Positions 45,310-54,846 of a DNA stretch of 64,000 nucleotides are shown here, piece by piece. Under the pieces are notes generated by a model. The model was not told the DNA's origin. It saw only the letters and a program-made list of their open reading frames with translations, and did no database searches. This DNA comes from Maribellus sp. CM-23 (GTDB lineage Bacteria; Bacteroidota; Bacteroidia; Bacteroidales; Prolixibacteraceae). The translations under genes and the position numbers were made by a program. Location of the stretch: positions 850,638 to 914,637 of the forward strand of contig NZ_JADWYJ010000002.1 of the NCBI RefSeq assembly GCF_021354595.1. Direction: 5' to 3'. Numbering within the stretch: position 1 is the stretch's first letter; each line of letters opens with the position of its first letter.

Positions 45310-45690
45310 TTAGCATGCCTCTACCTGAGGCGACATCTCCATCGCTTTCTGATTTAAAAGCTCAACTGCTTCAGAATACGTCTTTACATCACGGTTAACC
45401 TGCAAAATGTGGTACACGGGATTTGGCTTATCGACCATTTCGCTATATACCGGGTAACGGGTTTGTGTTTTAGGAACGAGCTTTTCCGTGTTGTAATCAA
45501 AGAAGAACTCGTCGTGTTCTGCAAATACAAATTCCAGATCGGTTTTCTCAGGTCTTACGATACAAAACCGGGCATACAGTAGATACACTTTCCCATCCGG
45601 CAATCCAAAGAACTTAACCGGAAGGTTCGTCGGAATATATGTCATGTTGGATTGGTGGATTAACTTGGCAATAGCTTTCATATTGAACAA
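45310..45690 (-). CDS. Hypothetical cytoplasmic protein, 126 residues
   Basis: I do not recognise this family. The protein has no signal peptide or membrane helix; it is a mixed alpha/beta sequence with acidic/aromatic stretches (LEFVFAEHDEFFFDYNTEKLVPKTQTRYPVYSEMV) and a C-terminal helix with Cys at the very end (SPQVEAC). A second ATG three codons in (45681) is an equally good start. It has its own terminator and is isolated on both sides. Confidence 0.6.
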   Translation of the reverse strand: MFNMKAIAKLIHQSNMTYIPTNLPVKFFGLPDGKVYLLYARFCIVRPEKTDLEFVFAEHDEFFFDYNTEKLVPKTQTRYPVYSEMVDKPNPVYHILQVNRDVKTYSEAVELLNQKAMEMSPQVEAC

Positions 45691-45868
45691 GTTAAACAGA
45701 TTTGCTTGGCCCCTAAATTAAACAAAAAAAATAGTCAGCAGTCCTTTTTATTAACAGAAAATTGTTAAAAACTGTCAATATCTTATGTTATACAACAGGA
45801 ATATTCCCGGAGACTACCGGGTCTGAAACCTCTCTGGAACTTCATCAGAATAAGGCAATAGCCTCTTT

Positions 45869-46576
45869 TTACTTTTTGGCAAGATAATGAATAGCCTGTA
45901 GAATCAGTTTCTGATAATCGGGCTCAGAATAGGTGCGCTTGTCGTGTCCCGGCTGAATGTATACAACACGTGCGTTTTGGTACCGGTTTTCCCAGGCAAC
46001 ATATTCCATGCTTTTGGGATGCCGCGTGCTAAGAAGTGGTAATACCTTGTCATCAATTCTTACATTTCCGTAAACTTCATCAAAAAAACGAAGCTCCCGA
46101 AAACCACGCGTTACCGACGTATAGTTTTCCACGTTACAATACACCCACACATCGTGTTCGTAGGTCGATTGCTCTTCGTCATCAACTCCTTTCCCCTTCT
46201 CCACATATTTCCCTCCAATAATTTTCTCAAACTCAGGCCACTCCTGATACGAGGCCAGCGAGTGATGCAAAAACAACAATGGTTTACCTTGCTTTCCCAT
46301 CTGGCGGTAAGCTTCCCGCTCTCCCACTCCAATCTTATCCCACATATCGTAAAACACGATCAAATCGAAATCTTTGGCGAGATCTTTCGCTATTTTCTGA
46401 TTGGCGGCAGGTTGCTCAAAATGCTCGTACTCAATCTCACTCATTGCATCGAAAAGCTGAAAAAATTGCAAAGTATCGTACGAATGACCACCGGTAACCA
46501 GCATAACTTTAATCGGCTGTCCGACAACAAGAAAACACAATGAAGCAAAATATATGGTAAACAAAGATTTTCTCAT
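45869..46576 (-). CDS. ThuA-family secreted protein
   Basis: A 235-residue protein with a Sec signal (about 1-20, ending VGQP) and a ThuA domain (class I glutamine-amidotransferase-like fold, PF06283): KVMLVTGGHSYDTLQFFQLFDAM, DLIVFYDMWDKI, GKPLLFLHHSLASYQEWPEFEKIIGGKY and the late RVVYIQPGHDKRTYSEPDYQKLI. The family is linked to sugar utilization, often as a fusion with or neighbour of sugar dehydrogenases and DUF1080 proteins; its chemistry is not settled. It stands alone here. Confidence 0.88.
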   Translation of the reverse strand: MRKSLFTIYFASLCFLVVGQPIKVMLVTGGHSYDTLQFFQLFDAMSEIEYEHFEQPAANQKIAKDLAKDFDLIVFYDMWDKIGVGEREAYRQMGKQGKPLLFLHHSLASYQEWPEFEKIIGGKYVEKGKGVDDEEQSTYEHDVWVYCNVENYTSVTRGFRELRFFDEVYGNVRIDDKVLPLLSTRHPKSMEYVAWENRYQNARVVYIQPGHDKRTYSEPDYQKLILQAIHYLAKK

Positions 46577-46767
46577 AACACTTTCTCTTAACAGGTAAAC
46601 GTTTGGTTCAATGAAAATAAAAATAAGAAAATCAGGCCAAAGCGGGCATTTTCATCAGGAAATTACACCAACTATTTTTTACAAAATATTTCCTTATCCT
46701 TCCGCTGACTTCCTTAACACAATATTTTAGCCTATTTTTGGTTTAACCTTATTGAAAATATTTTGCC

Positions 46768-48003
46768 ATGAAAGAACTTTTAAAACCCTTTTTTCTATTC
46801 TGCCTTTTAACCATCACTTTTTATGCCTGTGACGACTTTGACGATGAAAAAATTGACGGCAACGAAAACGAATACCTGGTAGAACAAAATCTGGTCACCA
46901 GTCATGACCAAGGCATTATCAATTTGACAATTAATTTTCTGGCAACACAAAACCCGGCCCTGAACGAAATCAAAGACAAGTTCACATCAGGAGTAGATGT
47001 ATATAAAATTACCTACAACACAACTTTTGAAGGAGAAACGGTAGTGGCTTCCGGTCTTGTATGTGTTCCCAAAACACCGGGCGATTATCCCCTGATGAGT
47101 TTTCAGAATGGCACCAATACCCTGCACGATGCAGCGCCTACGGAAGCTCCAAACTCCGATTTATTTAAAGTGCTTGAGATGATGGCCTCTTCCGGTTTTG
47201 TAATTGCGATTCCCGATTACTTGGGCTTTGGTGCTTCCGACGATATGTTTCACCCCTACCTGCATGCCGAATCTACGGTTCAGTCGGTCACCGATATGCT
47301 ACGGGCAGTAAAAGAATTTGTGGAAGAGAAAGGCACTGTTACGCTCAACAACGATTTGTACATCACCGGTTATTCGCAGGGAGGATGGTCAACCATGCAA
47401 CTACAAAAAGCGATTGAGACCCAATATTCCGGCGAATTTAATTTGAAAGCCAGTGCCTGTGGCGCCGGGCCTTACAACATCTCAACGGTAACTGAAGTTG
47501 TAACGACAGCAACAGAATACCCAATGCCTTATTTTCTGGCTTACCTGTATAACAGCTATGCTGAACTGGACATGGAAACTCCCATGGATTCGGTATTTCA
47601 GGAAGTTTATGCCGATAAGATTCCGGGATTGTTTGATGGCAATCACTCAGGAGCTCAAATCAACGATTCGCTGACTACCGTTGTAGCCGATCTTTTTCAG
47701 CCCAATTTTGTTGCCAACTGGAAAACAGGAGCAACGTTTGCCTCGCTGCGCGAAATGCTAAGCGAAAACAGCATTGAAGGCTACAATACCCAGGTGCCTA
47801 CCATGCTTCTTCATGGCACTGCCGACACCTATGTTCCGCCAATTTTAAGTTCAAATTTACACCAGCAATTTATGGACAAAGGTGTGAGCGCCGAATTGGT
47901 TAAGCTGGTACCTCTTTCCGGGTTAGACCATACGGGGGCGATCATGCCGGCCGAGCTGGCTGCCATTGCCTGGTTTATCCAATTACGAGACGGAGAACTT
48001 TAG
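46768..48003 (+). CDS. Alpha/beta-hydrolase lipoprotein (secreted lipase/esterase-like)
   Basis: A 411-residue lipoprotein (TITFYACDDFDD, Cys 21) with an alpha/beta-hydrolase fold. The nucleophile elbow is ITGYSQGGWS (Ser 203), the acid lies in LLHGTADTYVPP (about 352) and the His in SGLDHTGA (about 390). The cap region and the opening DYPLMSFQNGTNTLH resemble secretory lipases of the LIP type. Likely a surface esterase; substrate unknown. Its stop lies 3 bp from the stop of the convergent AraC-TPR gene, leaving no room for separate terminators. Confidence 0.85.
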   Translation: MKELLKPFFLFCLLTITFYACDDFDDEKIDGNENEYLVEQNLVTSHDQGIINLTINFLATQNPALNEIKDKFTSGVDVYKITYNTTFEGETVVASGLVCVPKTPGDYPLMSFQNGTNTLHDAAPTEAPNSDLFKVLEMMASSGFVIAIPDYLGFGASDDMFHPYLHAESTVQSVTDMLRAVKEFVEEKGTVTLNNDLYITGYSQGGWSTMQLQKAIETQYSGEFNLKASACGAGPYNISTVTEVVTTATEYPMPYFLAYLYNSYAELDMETPMDSVFQEVYADKIPGLFDGNHSGAQINDSLTTVVADLFQPNFVANWKTGATFASLREMLSENSIEGYNTQVPTMLLHGTADTYVPPILSSNLHQQFMDKGVSAELVKLVPLSGLDHTGAIMPAELAAIAWFIQLRDGEL

Positions 48004-48006
48004 AAC

Positions 48007-50073
48007 TCATATCAAACCTTTTTCTTCCAGCGGTTCTTTTACCTCGTTGTGAAACTGCTTGAAATTGGATTTGATTTGTTTGAAGATTCTGGAATACCCC
48101 GGTTGATTTTTTACCGCATCCATGATGGGATCGATGGGCAGAAACAAAACAATCCAATACTGAAAATTCTTTTGCGCGGCAAATAATTTCAGCTGATTCA
48201 ATGCCTCCTCGTTTTGCCCGGTGGCGGCGTAATACGTGCTTAAATTCAGCGAACGATAAATGGAACGGTCGTTATCAGCGAAGTGCTTGTACGACGCAAA
48301 AAACTGCTCCGCTTCCTGCGTTTTACCCAATTGCTGACAGGTAAAGGCAATTTTGATGTCTTCCTGTGGATACACCGAAAGCTGTAACAACTCTTTTATC
48401 CCCAGATATTTTTGATAGTATTTGTAGGCACTTTCATAATCACGCTGGTAATAACAAACCTTGGCCACTTCCTGAATAATGTCGAGTCGCATCGTATCTT
48501 TCCGCGCAGCCTCCAGCAACAGCTCTTTTGTTTGCTGCAGGTTGTTGTTCCGGGCAAATAAAATATAGGCTTTTACATATTCCGAATACAAATTCCCCGG
48601 ATAATAATCGAGCGAAACATTGATGTACTTTTCCGCCTCATCCACAAAACCAGCCTGAATAAACGCATTGCTGATATGCAGGAAATTAAAACTCATGGTC
48701 ACCGGGTCGAATCGGGCCGGATCGATCTGCAAACCGCGCAAGGTGTACTCCAGGTATTTTCGGGTATCCGGCAGGTAATTGGCATATAAATCAACCAGGA
48801 AAACATACACCAAGTCGTAGTTCGGGTTGTACTCCAAAGCCTTTTCAAAATAAGGAACTGCCAGCTGGTACTCGGCGTGCGCCATGTAAAAAAGCGCTTT
48901 GGCAATCAGGCTTTGCGGCAACTTCGGATCGAGAAACATGGCCTGATCAGCAAAATAATTGATAGAATCTGCCAAAAGCCGCTCCGAATGATTCTGCTCC
49001 AAAAAATAATACGACATGGCCAGTGCGGCGTTTGCCCGGGCAAATTTGGGGTCGAGCACCAAGGCTTTTCTCAGCAACCCGATCGACTTCCGAAGGTTGT
49101 CTTTTGCCTCGGCCTGCCGACTGAGCAAATCAATGCCCTGCAAAAAAAGATCATAAGCTTCCAGGCTCTCCGTTGGAATCTTCTCAATTCTGGATTGTTC
49201 TTCCGGAGTCACAATCACCTTGATCTCGTCGGTAATGTCTTTTGCAATCTCATTCTGAAGCGCAAAAATATCGCTGGTATTTCGTTGGTACTGCCGGCTC
49301 CAAACCTGGTTGTCGGCACTGGCTTCGATCAGCTGAACATTCAGTAGCAGCTTGTCTCCGATTTTTTGTCCGCTTCCTTCCACCAGGTAGGTCACATTCA
49401 ACTCCTTTGCAATTTCCCGGATGGTCTTCGTGTGTTTGCGGTATTTCTCTGCCGATGTACGGCTGATCACCCACAGTCCTTCAATGCTCTGGAGTTTATT
49501 CAGCGTCGACTCCATCAATCCGTTTATGATGTACACATTGCTCGAATCGTTGCTATCATTAATAAACGGCAATACTGCGATCGATTTTACCGGCTCCGGA
49601 CTTTCCGCTCCGGGCTTTAGGATATAAACGATAACGGCTGCCATCGTCACCAAGAGAAACAAGGAAACAAGCAGCACCGGCATACGGAACTTGCATTTCG
49701 GCTTCTCCGAAGTTTCTTCCTCCTCCTTTTCTGCCTGGTATGCATCCATATTTCCCGGTGAATATCCGTATTCTTCGCGAAAGCACTTGATAAAATACGA
49801 CGGACTTCCAAACCCAACCCGGTACGAAATCTCGGACACTGAATAAGCACCTTCCTGAAGCATTTCCAGTGCCTTTCCCAAACGAACTTTCCGGATAAAA
49901 AGACTCACCGAAACTCCCTGCAGTTTCGAAACCTTGCGCAACAAGTTCGAGCGGCTCATGCCTACAATCTGTGCCAGTTCATTGACTCCAAACTGTTCGT
50001 TCGAAAGATTCTCCTCCACAATCTGAGTAAGTCGGCTTATAAATTCTTCGTCGTTACGGCGGGAAGTCGGCAT
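48007..50073 (-). CDS. Membrane-anchored AraC-type regulator with FlgO-like and TPR domains
   Basis: A 688-residue protein: N-terminal AraC helix-turn-helix pair (about 8-103, FGVNELAQIVGMSRSNLLRKVSKLQGVSVSLFIRKVRLGKALEML...SYFIKCFREEYGYSP), one membrane helix (about 133-152, VLLVSLFLLVTMAAVIVYIL), a FlgO/adenylate-cyclase-type domain (about 158-290, KSIAVLPFINDSNDSSNVYIINGLMESTLNKL...VTYLVEGSGQKIGDKLLLNVQLI) and many TPR repeats (about 305-660). The DNA-binding part is cytoplasmic and the TPR part outside, so it may read an envelope signal. It is divergent from the acyltransferase-ankyrin gene, whose control region carries repeats spaced as AraC sites are. Confidence 0.88.
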   Translation of the reverse strand: MPTSRRNDEEFISRLTQIVEENLSNEQFGVNELAQIVGMSRSNLLRKVSKLQGVSVSLFIRKVRLGKALEMLQEGAYSVSEISYRVGFGSPSYFIKCFREEYGYSPGNMDAYQAEKEEEETSEKPKCKFRMPVLLVSLFLLVTMAAVIVYILKPGAESPEPVKSIAVLPFINDSNDSSNVYIINGLMESTLNKLQSIEGLWVISRTSAEKYRKHTKTIREIAKELNVTYLVEGSGQKIGDKLLLNVQLIEASADNQVWSRQYQRNTSDIFALQNEIAKDITDEIKVIVTPEEQSRIEKIPTESLEAYDLFLQGIDLLSRQAEAKDNLRKSIGLLRKALVLDPKFARANAALAMSYYFLEQNHSERLLADSINYFADQAMFLDPKLPQSLIAKALFYMAHAEYQLAVPYFEKALEYNPNYDLVYVFLVDLYANYLPDTRKYLEYTLRGLQIDPARFDPVTMSFNFLHISNAFIQAGFVDEAEKYINVSLDYYPGNLYSEYVKAYILFARNNNLQQTKELLLEAARKDTMRLDIIQEVAKVCYYQRDYESAYKYYQKYLGIKELLQLSVYPQEDIKIAFTCQQLGKTQEAEQFFASYKHFADNDRSIYRSLNLSTYYAATGQNEEALNQLKLFAAQKNFQYWIVLFLPIDPIMDAVKNQPGYSRIFKQIKSNFKQFHNEVKEPLEEKGLI

Positions 50074-50162
50074 AGTTTATTCGTTTACAACCATCGAAAT
50101 TAGGACTTTTTTCCAACAAACGCGAACAAAAAAATCCGGCGCTTTTTCGCCACGAAAGCATC

Positions 50163-50254
50163 GCTTGCGTCATAATTTACAAGCTTGCGTCATAGCTTTT
50201 ATTCGCGCGTAAAACTTCATACACCTTGCAGCATACCTGATTAGACCTGCGTCA
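50163..50254. promoter_or_regulatory. Direct repeats GCTTGCGTCATA in the AraC-TPR/acyltransferase divergent region
   Basis: GCTTGCGTCATA occurs at 50163-50174 and again at 50183-50194, 20 bp apart (about two helical turns), and the core TGCGTCA recurs at 50248-50254. AraC-type proteins commonly bind direct repeats with such spacing. The site lies between the two divergent genes and is a good candidate operator for the AraC-TPR protein. Confidence 0.5.
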
Positions 50255-50311
50255 GCGTTTGCCGGAACTTTACATTATCAAAAACCGGATCACCGGCAAA
50301 AACAAATCGAT

Positions 50312-52015
50312 ATGAAAACACGAATTTATTTCCTCGACAACCTGAGAACCTTCCTGATCCTGTTAGTAGTAGTTCTTCATTCAGGATTGGTTTATGAATC
50401 GGTGCTTGAAAACAGCTGGATTGTGGCTGATCCGGTAAAAAATAACAACATTGGCCTGATTCGTATGTACCTCGACCTCTTTGTCATGTTCTGTATCTTT
50501 TTTATTTCGGGCTACTTTGTGCCTGCGTCAGCGCAAAAGCAGAACAGTTGCAATTTTGTCCGTTCAAAGTTTAAACGGATCATGGTGCCTTGGTTCCTGG
50601 CTGTTTTCACACTGATTCCGGCCTACAAATTCATCTTTTTGTATTCACGCGGGCTGCCGCAGGAAGAATGGTTCTCGTACTTTCATTTTTTTGAACGTGC
50701 CGGAAGCGACCTCTCGTCCTTTGCCAACAACCCGGTACAAAACTGGCTTTGGTTTCTACCCGTGTTGTTTCTCTTCCAGCTGGCGTACCTGGCAATGTAC
50801 AAATCCAGGATCCTACAGGTAAATATTTCGCTGAAAACCGCCGTTGTACTCACCTTTGTACTGGGAGTTATCTATGGCGTCACCATCTCCACGCTGGGTT
50901 TAAGCGGATGGTACCACTCCTTTCTGTTGCATTTTCAGCGCGAGCGGCTGCTGGTGTATTTTCTGGCCTTTTTGCTCGGAAGCCTTTGCTACAAGTTAAA
51001 AGTATTCGAGCGCCCCACCCGAAACCGGAAACTGTACATCGTTTCGAATGTGGTCGTGACTTTCTCTCTTGGAATTTTTACGGCAGTGGCATTGAATACA
51101 TTTTTTAACCTGATTGATCCGCAACGTCAGTACTATTTTATTTCCGAATTTGCCGACCGGGTTCTTTATTACAGTTCAGGCCTACTGTCGATGCTCAGCC
51201 TTCTTCACATCTTTCTGTATTCGTTCCAAACCAGCTTGAATAAAACAAACGCCGTTTTAAGCGAACTCAGCCGCAATTCCTACCCGGTTTACATTTTGCA
51301 CATGGTAGTGATGGGTGTAATCGCCCTTACCCTGACAGACCTTCCCATTCCGGCAATGCTGAAATTTCTGATCCTGTCCATCGTAACTTTTGTAGTTTCG
51401 AACATGATGATTTACACCTGGAGAACAACTTTACAAAAACAAATAAATATGAAAACAATTACCACCTTCGTTTTAGTAGTGCTGATCACCGGAGCTGCCT
51501 TTCGCGGATACCCGGAAGCTATTAACGCACCCGAAATCCCTGCCGAAACCCAGCCTCAAAGCCAAAGTTTGCATGCCGCCGTTATCAACAACGATCTGGC
51601 CTCTGTCGAAATGCTGATCGAATCAGGGGCCAGCGTTGATGAGCGGGAACCGGCCAGTGGTTCCAGCCCGCTAATGACCGCCGCTTTGTTCGGGCGAACA
51701 GAGATTGCCCAAAAGCTTTTGGATGCAGGCGCCGATATCGATTACCAAAACAACGACGGCTCTACGGCACTTCACACGGCCGCCTTCTTTTGCCATCCCA
51801 AAATTACGAAACGCTTGCTGGCCGCCAGCGCCGACCGTTCGATTCGGAACAAGGCGGGGTCTACCGCGCTTGAGTCGGTTCTGGTGCCCTTCGAAATGGT
51901 AAAACCCATTTACGACTACATGCAGAAAATTTACGAACCGCTGGGCCTTACCATCGATCAGGAACGCATTCAGAAAACCCGCCCTGAAATTGCAAAGCTG
52001 CTGACCGAAGAATAG
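50312..52015 (+). CDS. Acyltransferase-3 membrane protein fused to an ankyrin-repeat module
   Basis: A 567-residue protein. Residues 1-378 form a ten-helix acyltransferase-3 domain, starting RIYFLDNLRTFLILLVVVLHSG (with the conserved His) and containing the membrane core typical of glycan O-acetylases. Residues 380-400 (MKTITTFVLVVLITGAAFRGYPEA) read exactly like a signal peptide with its own Met (ATG 51449), followed by about three ankyrin repeats (about 415-515, LHAAVINNDLASVEMLIESGASVD, SPLMTAALFGRTEIAQKLLDAGADID, STALHTAAFFCHPKITKRLLAASAD). The frame is continuous. It looks like a gene fusion in which a former signal peptide became a membrane segment. Ankyrins would face the periplasm. 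Confidence 0.85.
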   Translation: MKTRIYFLDNLRTFLILLVVVLHSGLVYESVLENSWIVADPVKNNNIGLIRMYLDLFVMFCIFFISGYFVPASAQKQNSCNFVRSKFKRIMVPWFLAVFTLIPAYKFIFLYSRGLPQEEWFSYFHFFERAGSDLSSFANNPVQNWLWFLPVLFLFQLAYLAMYKSRILQVNISLKTAVVLTFVLGVIYGVTISTLGLSGWYHSFLLHFQRERLLVYFLAFLLGSLCYKLKVFERPTRNRKLYIVSNVVVTFSLGIFTAVALNTFFNLIDPQRQYYFISEFADRVLYYSSGLLSMLSLLHIFLYSFQTSLNKTNAVLSELSRNSYPVYILHMVVMGVIALTLTDLPIPAMLKFLILSIVTFVVSNMMIYTWRTTLQKQINMKTITTFVLVVLITGAAFRGYPEAINAPEIPAETQPQSQSLHAAVINNDLASVEMLIESGASVDEREPASGSSPLMTAALFGRTEIAQKLLDAGADIDYQNNDGSTALHTAAFFCHPKITKRLLAASADRSIRNKAGSTALESVLVPFEMVKPIYDYMQKIYEPLGLTIDQERIQKTRPEIAKLLTEE

Positions 52016-52032
52016 TGATCTGCACACAAATA

Positions 52033-52060
52033 AAAAAGGAGGTGCATTCACCTCCTTTTT
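52033..52060. terminator. Bidirectional terminator between the acyltransferase-ankyrin and PHP genes
   Basis: A perfect 12-bp stem (52033-52044 with 52049-52060) with a four-base loop, flanked by A5 and T5 runs, so it can stop both convergent genes. Confidence 0.88.
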
Positions 52061-52153
52061 CTATTTATAGATTGCCACACTGTGCAATACTAATTTTATC
52101 TATGCTTTTGACATGTATCACAGAAACTTTGTGCCTTAATAGCTTATCCTGTT

Positions 52154-53146
52154 TTATGATTTCAGAAAAATAGGATTTGTCCACGCAGTCTTTCCATTTT
52201 CATCGGTTACTTCACACCGCACCCATGTTGTTTTTTTCCTGCTCAGATCCCACTCGGCGCTTTGTAAATCCTGTCCTTCCCCTGCATGAAAAACTGTACC
52301 GTTACCAGCACCGTTTATCCTGAAAGCTATCTTTTTCACCGGCGAACATTCTATTCTTATTTTCATATCCCCGCTCAATTGGAAATCTTTAATTTCCGGA
52401 CCGAAGGAAGCATAAAAACTGCCGTTTTCCAAAGCGTCGAGAATACTGCCTTCATCCAGTTTCTCAGCTTTTATCATGGTCCAGGCTTTTCCTACTTCTG
52501 AGCTCTGGTGTACATCGTCGGTAGCCAAACCCGATAAAACATGTCCCTTGTTCAGCATCTGGTCCCAGTACACATTCCCGTAAGCACTGTCATTCTCCTC
52601 GCAACTCTGGTTATATACCTCAACACCAAGGTATCCGTTCACTTCGGCCATCTCCTCGTAAGTATGACCGGTCCAGTACGGATGCGCGTAAAATACTTTT
52701 GCCCCTTTGCTTTTGATATCATTGATCATCTCCTGCGCCGGCAAATCGTTGTTGTATTCGTAAGGATGTGGTAATCCCAGCCCCAAAAAATGGTGCGTTG
52801 GCGCTCCCGAGTATGTCTTCGGATGAAACTCAATGCTGCTCAAAGCCATAAAACCGGGTGCTGAAAAAACCGATAAATCGTTGGTTTTCCGGTGGTCGGT
52901 AATGGCAACAATATCAAAGCCCTTATCGCGGTATTGTTGAATACGTGTTGGTACATCCACATCGCCATCGCTGTTGGTAGTGTGCACATGAAGCGCAGCT
53001 TTGTACCATTTTCCTTTTACGGCAAAAGGATTCACCAGGTCTTTTTTATTCGAAACATTTCCTTTGGGTTCGCCTGCAAAGGCTTTTGGAACCAAGGCGC
53101 TTGCCACCCCTGCACCTGCGAGGCTAAAAAAACTTCTTCGTTTCAT
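52154..53146 (-). CDS. Exported PHP-domain (CehA/McbA-like) metal-dependent hydrolase
   Basis: A 330-residue protein with a Tat-like signal (MKRRSFFSLAGAGVASALVPKAFAG) and a PHP metal-binding domain: ALHVHTTNSDGDVDV, DIVAITDHRKTND, SSIEFHP, KVFYAHPYW and GLATDDVHQ supply the His/Asp/Glu ligands of the trinuclear site. A C-terminal beta domain (about 240-328) follows. Substrates of exported members are unknown (phosphoesters are one option). It is a single gene. Confidence 0.85.
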   Translation of the reverse strand: MKRRSFFSLAGAGVASALVPKAFAGEPKGNVSNKKDLVNPFAVKGKWYKAALHVHTTNSDGDVDVPTRIQQYRDKGFDIVAITDHRKTNDLSVFSAPGFMALSSIEFHPKTYSGAPTHHFLGLGLPHPYEYNNDLPAQEMINDIKSKGAKVFYAHPYWTGHTYEEMAEVNGYLGVEVYNQSCEENDSAYGNVYWDQMLNKGHVLSGLATDDVHQSSEVGKAWTMIKAEKLDEGSILDALENGSFYASFGPEIKDFQLSGDMKIRIECSPVKKIAFRINGAGNGTVFHAGEGQDLQSAEWDLSRKKTTWVRCEVTDENGKTAWTNPIFLKS

Positions 53147-53396
53147 GATTTGTTGGTTTTGGATTATTTTATTGACTTAATGCCCTGAAAATAGTATAAA
53201 ATGTTTAGTAAAACGTGAAAAAGGAACACGGATGACACTGATTTTGCCAGATAATCACGGATAAAACCAATAGGTTGTTAGAATTGATGTAATGCTTTCC
53301 CGCTTGCGGCTTTAGTCTTGAGACTTGATGTTGATGCCGAAATAACGTTGACGGGCTATTGTAACTAATAATAGTATCTTTCCATTTGTAACTTAT

Positions 53397-53885
53397 TCAT
53401 TTGCTTAGCACCAATTCCCAATACCCAACGTCAATCCATTTACCGAATTTAAAACCAACTTCCTTAAATTGTGCGACTTTTTCGAAACCAAGCTTTTCGT
53501 GCAGAGCCACACTTGGGTTGTTGGGCAAGGCTATTCCTCCAATTACAGCGTGAATATTGCTTTTGGCTATCCGGTTTAATAATTCCCGGTACAGTATTGT
53601 TCCAATTCCTTTTCCCTGGCTACCCTGTTTTAGGTATACGGTGCTTTCAACCGAAAACTTATAGGCACTTCTCGATTTCCATTCTGTGGCATAAGCATAT
53701 CCCACAATTTCGCCGTCTTCTTCGTAAACAATCCAGGGGAGATTTAAATTGTGCGACCTAATTCTCTCTTTAATGTCATTTTCAGTCACCGGAATTTCTT
53801 CGAACGTAATACAGGTATGGCTGATATAGTAGTTATAAATAGCTGCAAGCGCTTTCGAATCATTGATACGAATATCCCTAATCAT
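53397..53885 (-). CDS. GNAT N-acetyltransferase, phosphinothricin-acetyltransferase-like
   Basis: A 162-residue GNAT protein. Substrate-side motif YNYYISHTCITFEEIPVTENDIKERI and VGYAYATEWKSRSAYKFSVESTVYL, acetyl-CoA loop QGKGIGTILYRELL, and GGIALPNNPSVALHEKLGFEKVAQFKEVGFKFGKWIDVGYWEL at the end all match the Pat/Bar subgroup, whose members acetylate small amines such as methionine sulfoximine. Chromosomal homologues are common and need not give herbicide resistance. The 250-bp gap to its right (53147-53396) holds only AT-rich filler with GGATnACACnG-like motifs. Confidence 0.88.
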   Translation of the reverse strand: MIRDIRINDSKALAAIYNYYISHTCITFEEIPVTENDIKERIRSHNLNLPWIVYEEDGEIVGYAYATEWKSRSAYKFSVESTVYLKQGSQGKGIGTILYRELLNRIAKSNIHAVIGGIALPNNPSVALHEKLGFEKVAQFKEVGFKFGKWIDVGYWELVLSK

Positions 53886-54034
53886 TTTCTTGTTTCGTTT
53901 TTAAGTTAGAGAATGCTGTTTTGTAAGTTTCGTTAACGGTAAACGGTATAAGCATCGGCATATTGCACGGCAAATTTCGTTGTTTCAATGCTTTTTCAAA
54001 CAACCATGCGAGGGGACTCGCACGGAAGTAGGGT

Positions 54035-54613
54035 TTATCTGATAATCATTTTATCTCCGAGAATTACCTTTAATCGTTTTATTATGGTATTCATCTTTAT
54101 TCGGTCATCCGCAGTTAATGCAATATATTCACAATCACCATTTCTTTCTAGTTCAATCCCTTCATCACTAATTGATAGTTTGTCAACAGTGCGGTACGAC
54201 CATGTATTCCACCAAAATTTCCTGCCAAACTGAATGTTCGTTTTTTTAAAAAGAACCAGGTAGTTTTCAAAATGGAAGAAAGCTGCAGGTATAAACAGTA
54301 ACCCTGTCAGCATCGTCACAGTAACTTCTCCTGAAAAATATGAATCTGATTCATTGTTAAACCCGACGACAAAAAGCATTAAACCACCTAAAAACCACAG
54401 CAGCGACACCCAATAGGCAAACCGCATTTTTCCAATTTTTATAATTTTTCCGGTTCTAATATTATTAAATAGATACAGCAGATTCAACGCGAGAACAATA
54501 AGAGCGACACATGTCAGGATCAATTGATAAGTTAAGCTGTTGTTGTATTGAAAAAGTATGAATTGAAGCAATGCATATGCAATGTATCCGATAACTGTAT
54601 AGGTTTTATTCAT
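54035..54613 (-). CDS. Hypothetical membrane protein with cytosolic C-terminal domain
   Basis: A 192-residue protein with four predicted membrane helices (about 4-22, 28-50, 66-85 and 94-115) and a soluble C-terminal ~75 residues (WWNTWSYRTVDKLSISDEGIELERNGDCEYIALTADDRIKMNTIIKRLKVIL) that could be a small beta domain, perhaps PH-like. I do not recognise the family. It lies just left of the repeat array and has no operon partner. Confidence 0.65.
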   Translation of the reverse strand: MNKTYTVIGYIAYALLQFILFQYNNSLTYQLILTCVALIVLALNLLYLFNNIRTGKIIKIGKMRFAYWVSLLWFLGGLMLFVVGFNNESDSYFSGEVTVTMLTGLLFIPAAFFHFENYLVLFKKTNIQFGRKFWWNTWSYRTVDKLSISDEGIELERNGDCEYIALTADDRIKMNTIIKRLKVILGDKMIIR

Positions 54614-54846
54614 AAGGTTGGTTATTATTATTTGGGATAATTTATTTACAGTACACTTATAATTCGTTTATCGTTGTTTGTGTAACTTTCTGTTTCCCTT
54701 TTATATATTTTCCCGAATGTAGTGTAATGTGCTTTGCATTCTGTTCTGCGTTATTTTCAATGTATTGGGTAATGATTGATTTTTTGATTTCTAAAATAAA
54801 CATAATTTCTTATCCTTGCTTTCAAGGCATCAAAAAGATTCCGCTG

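Noticed and set aside
50312..52015. Treating the acyltransferase and ankyrin parts as two separate genes
   Set aside because: The frame is continuous without a stop between them; the internal ATG is noted as a possible second start rather than a separate gene.
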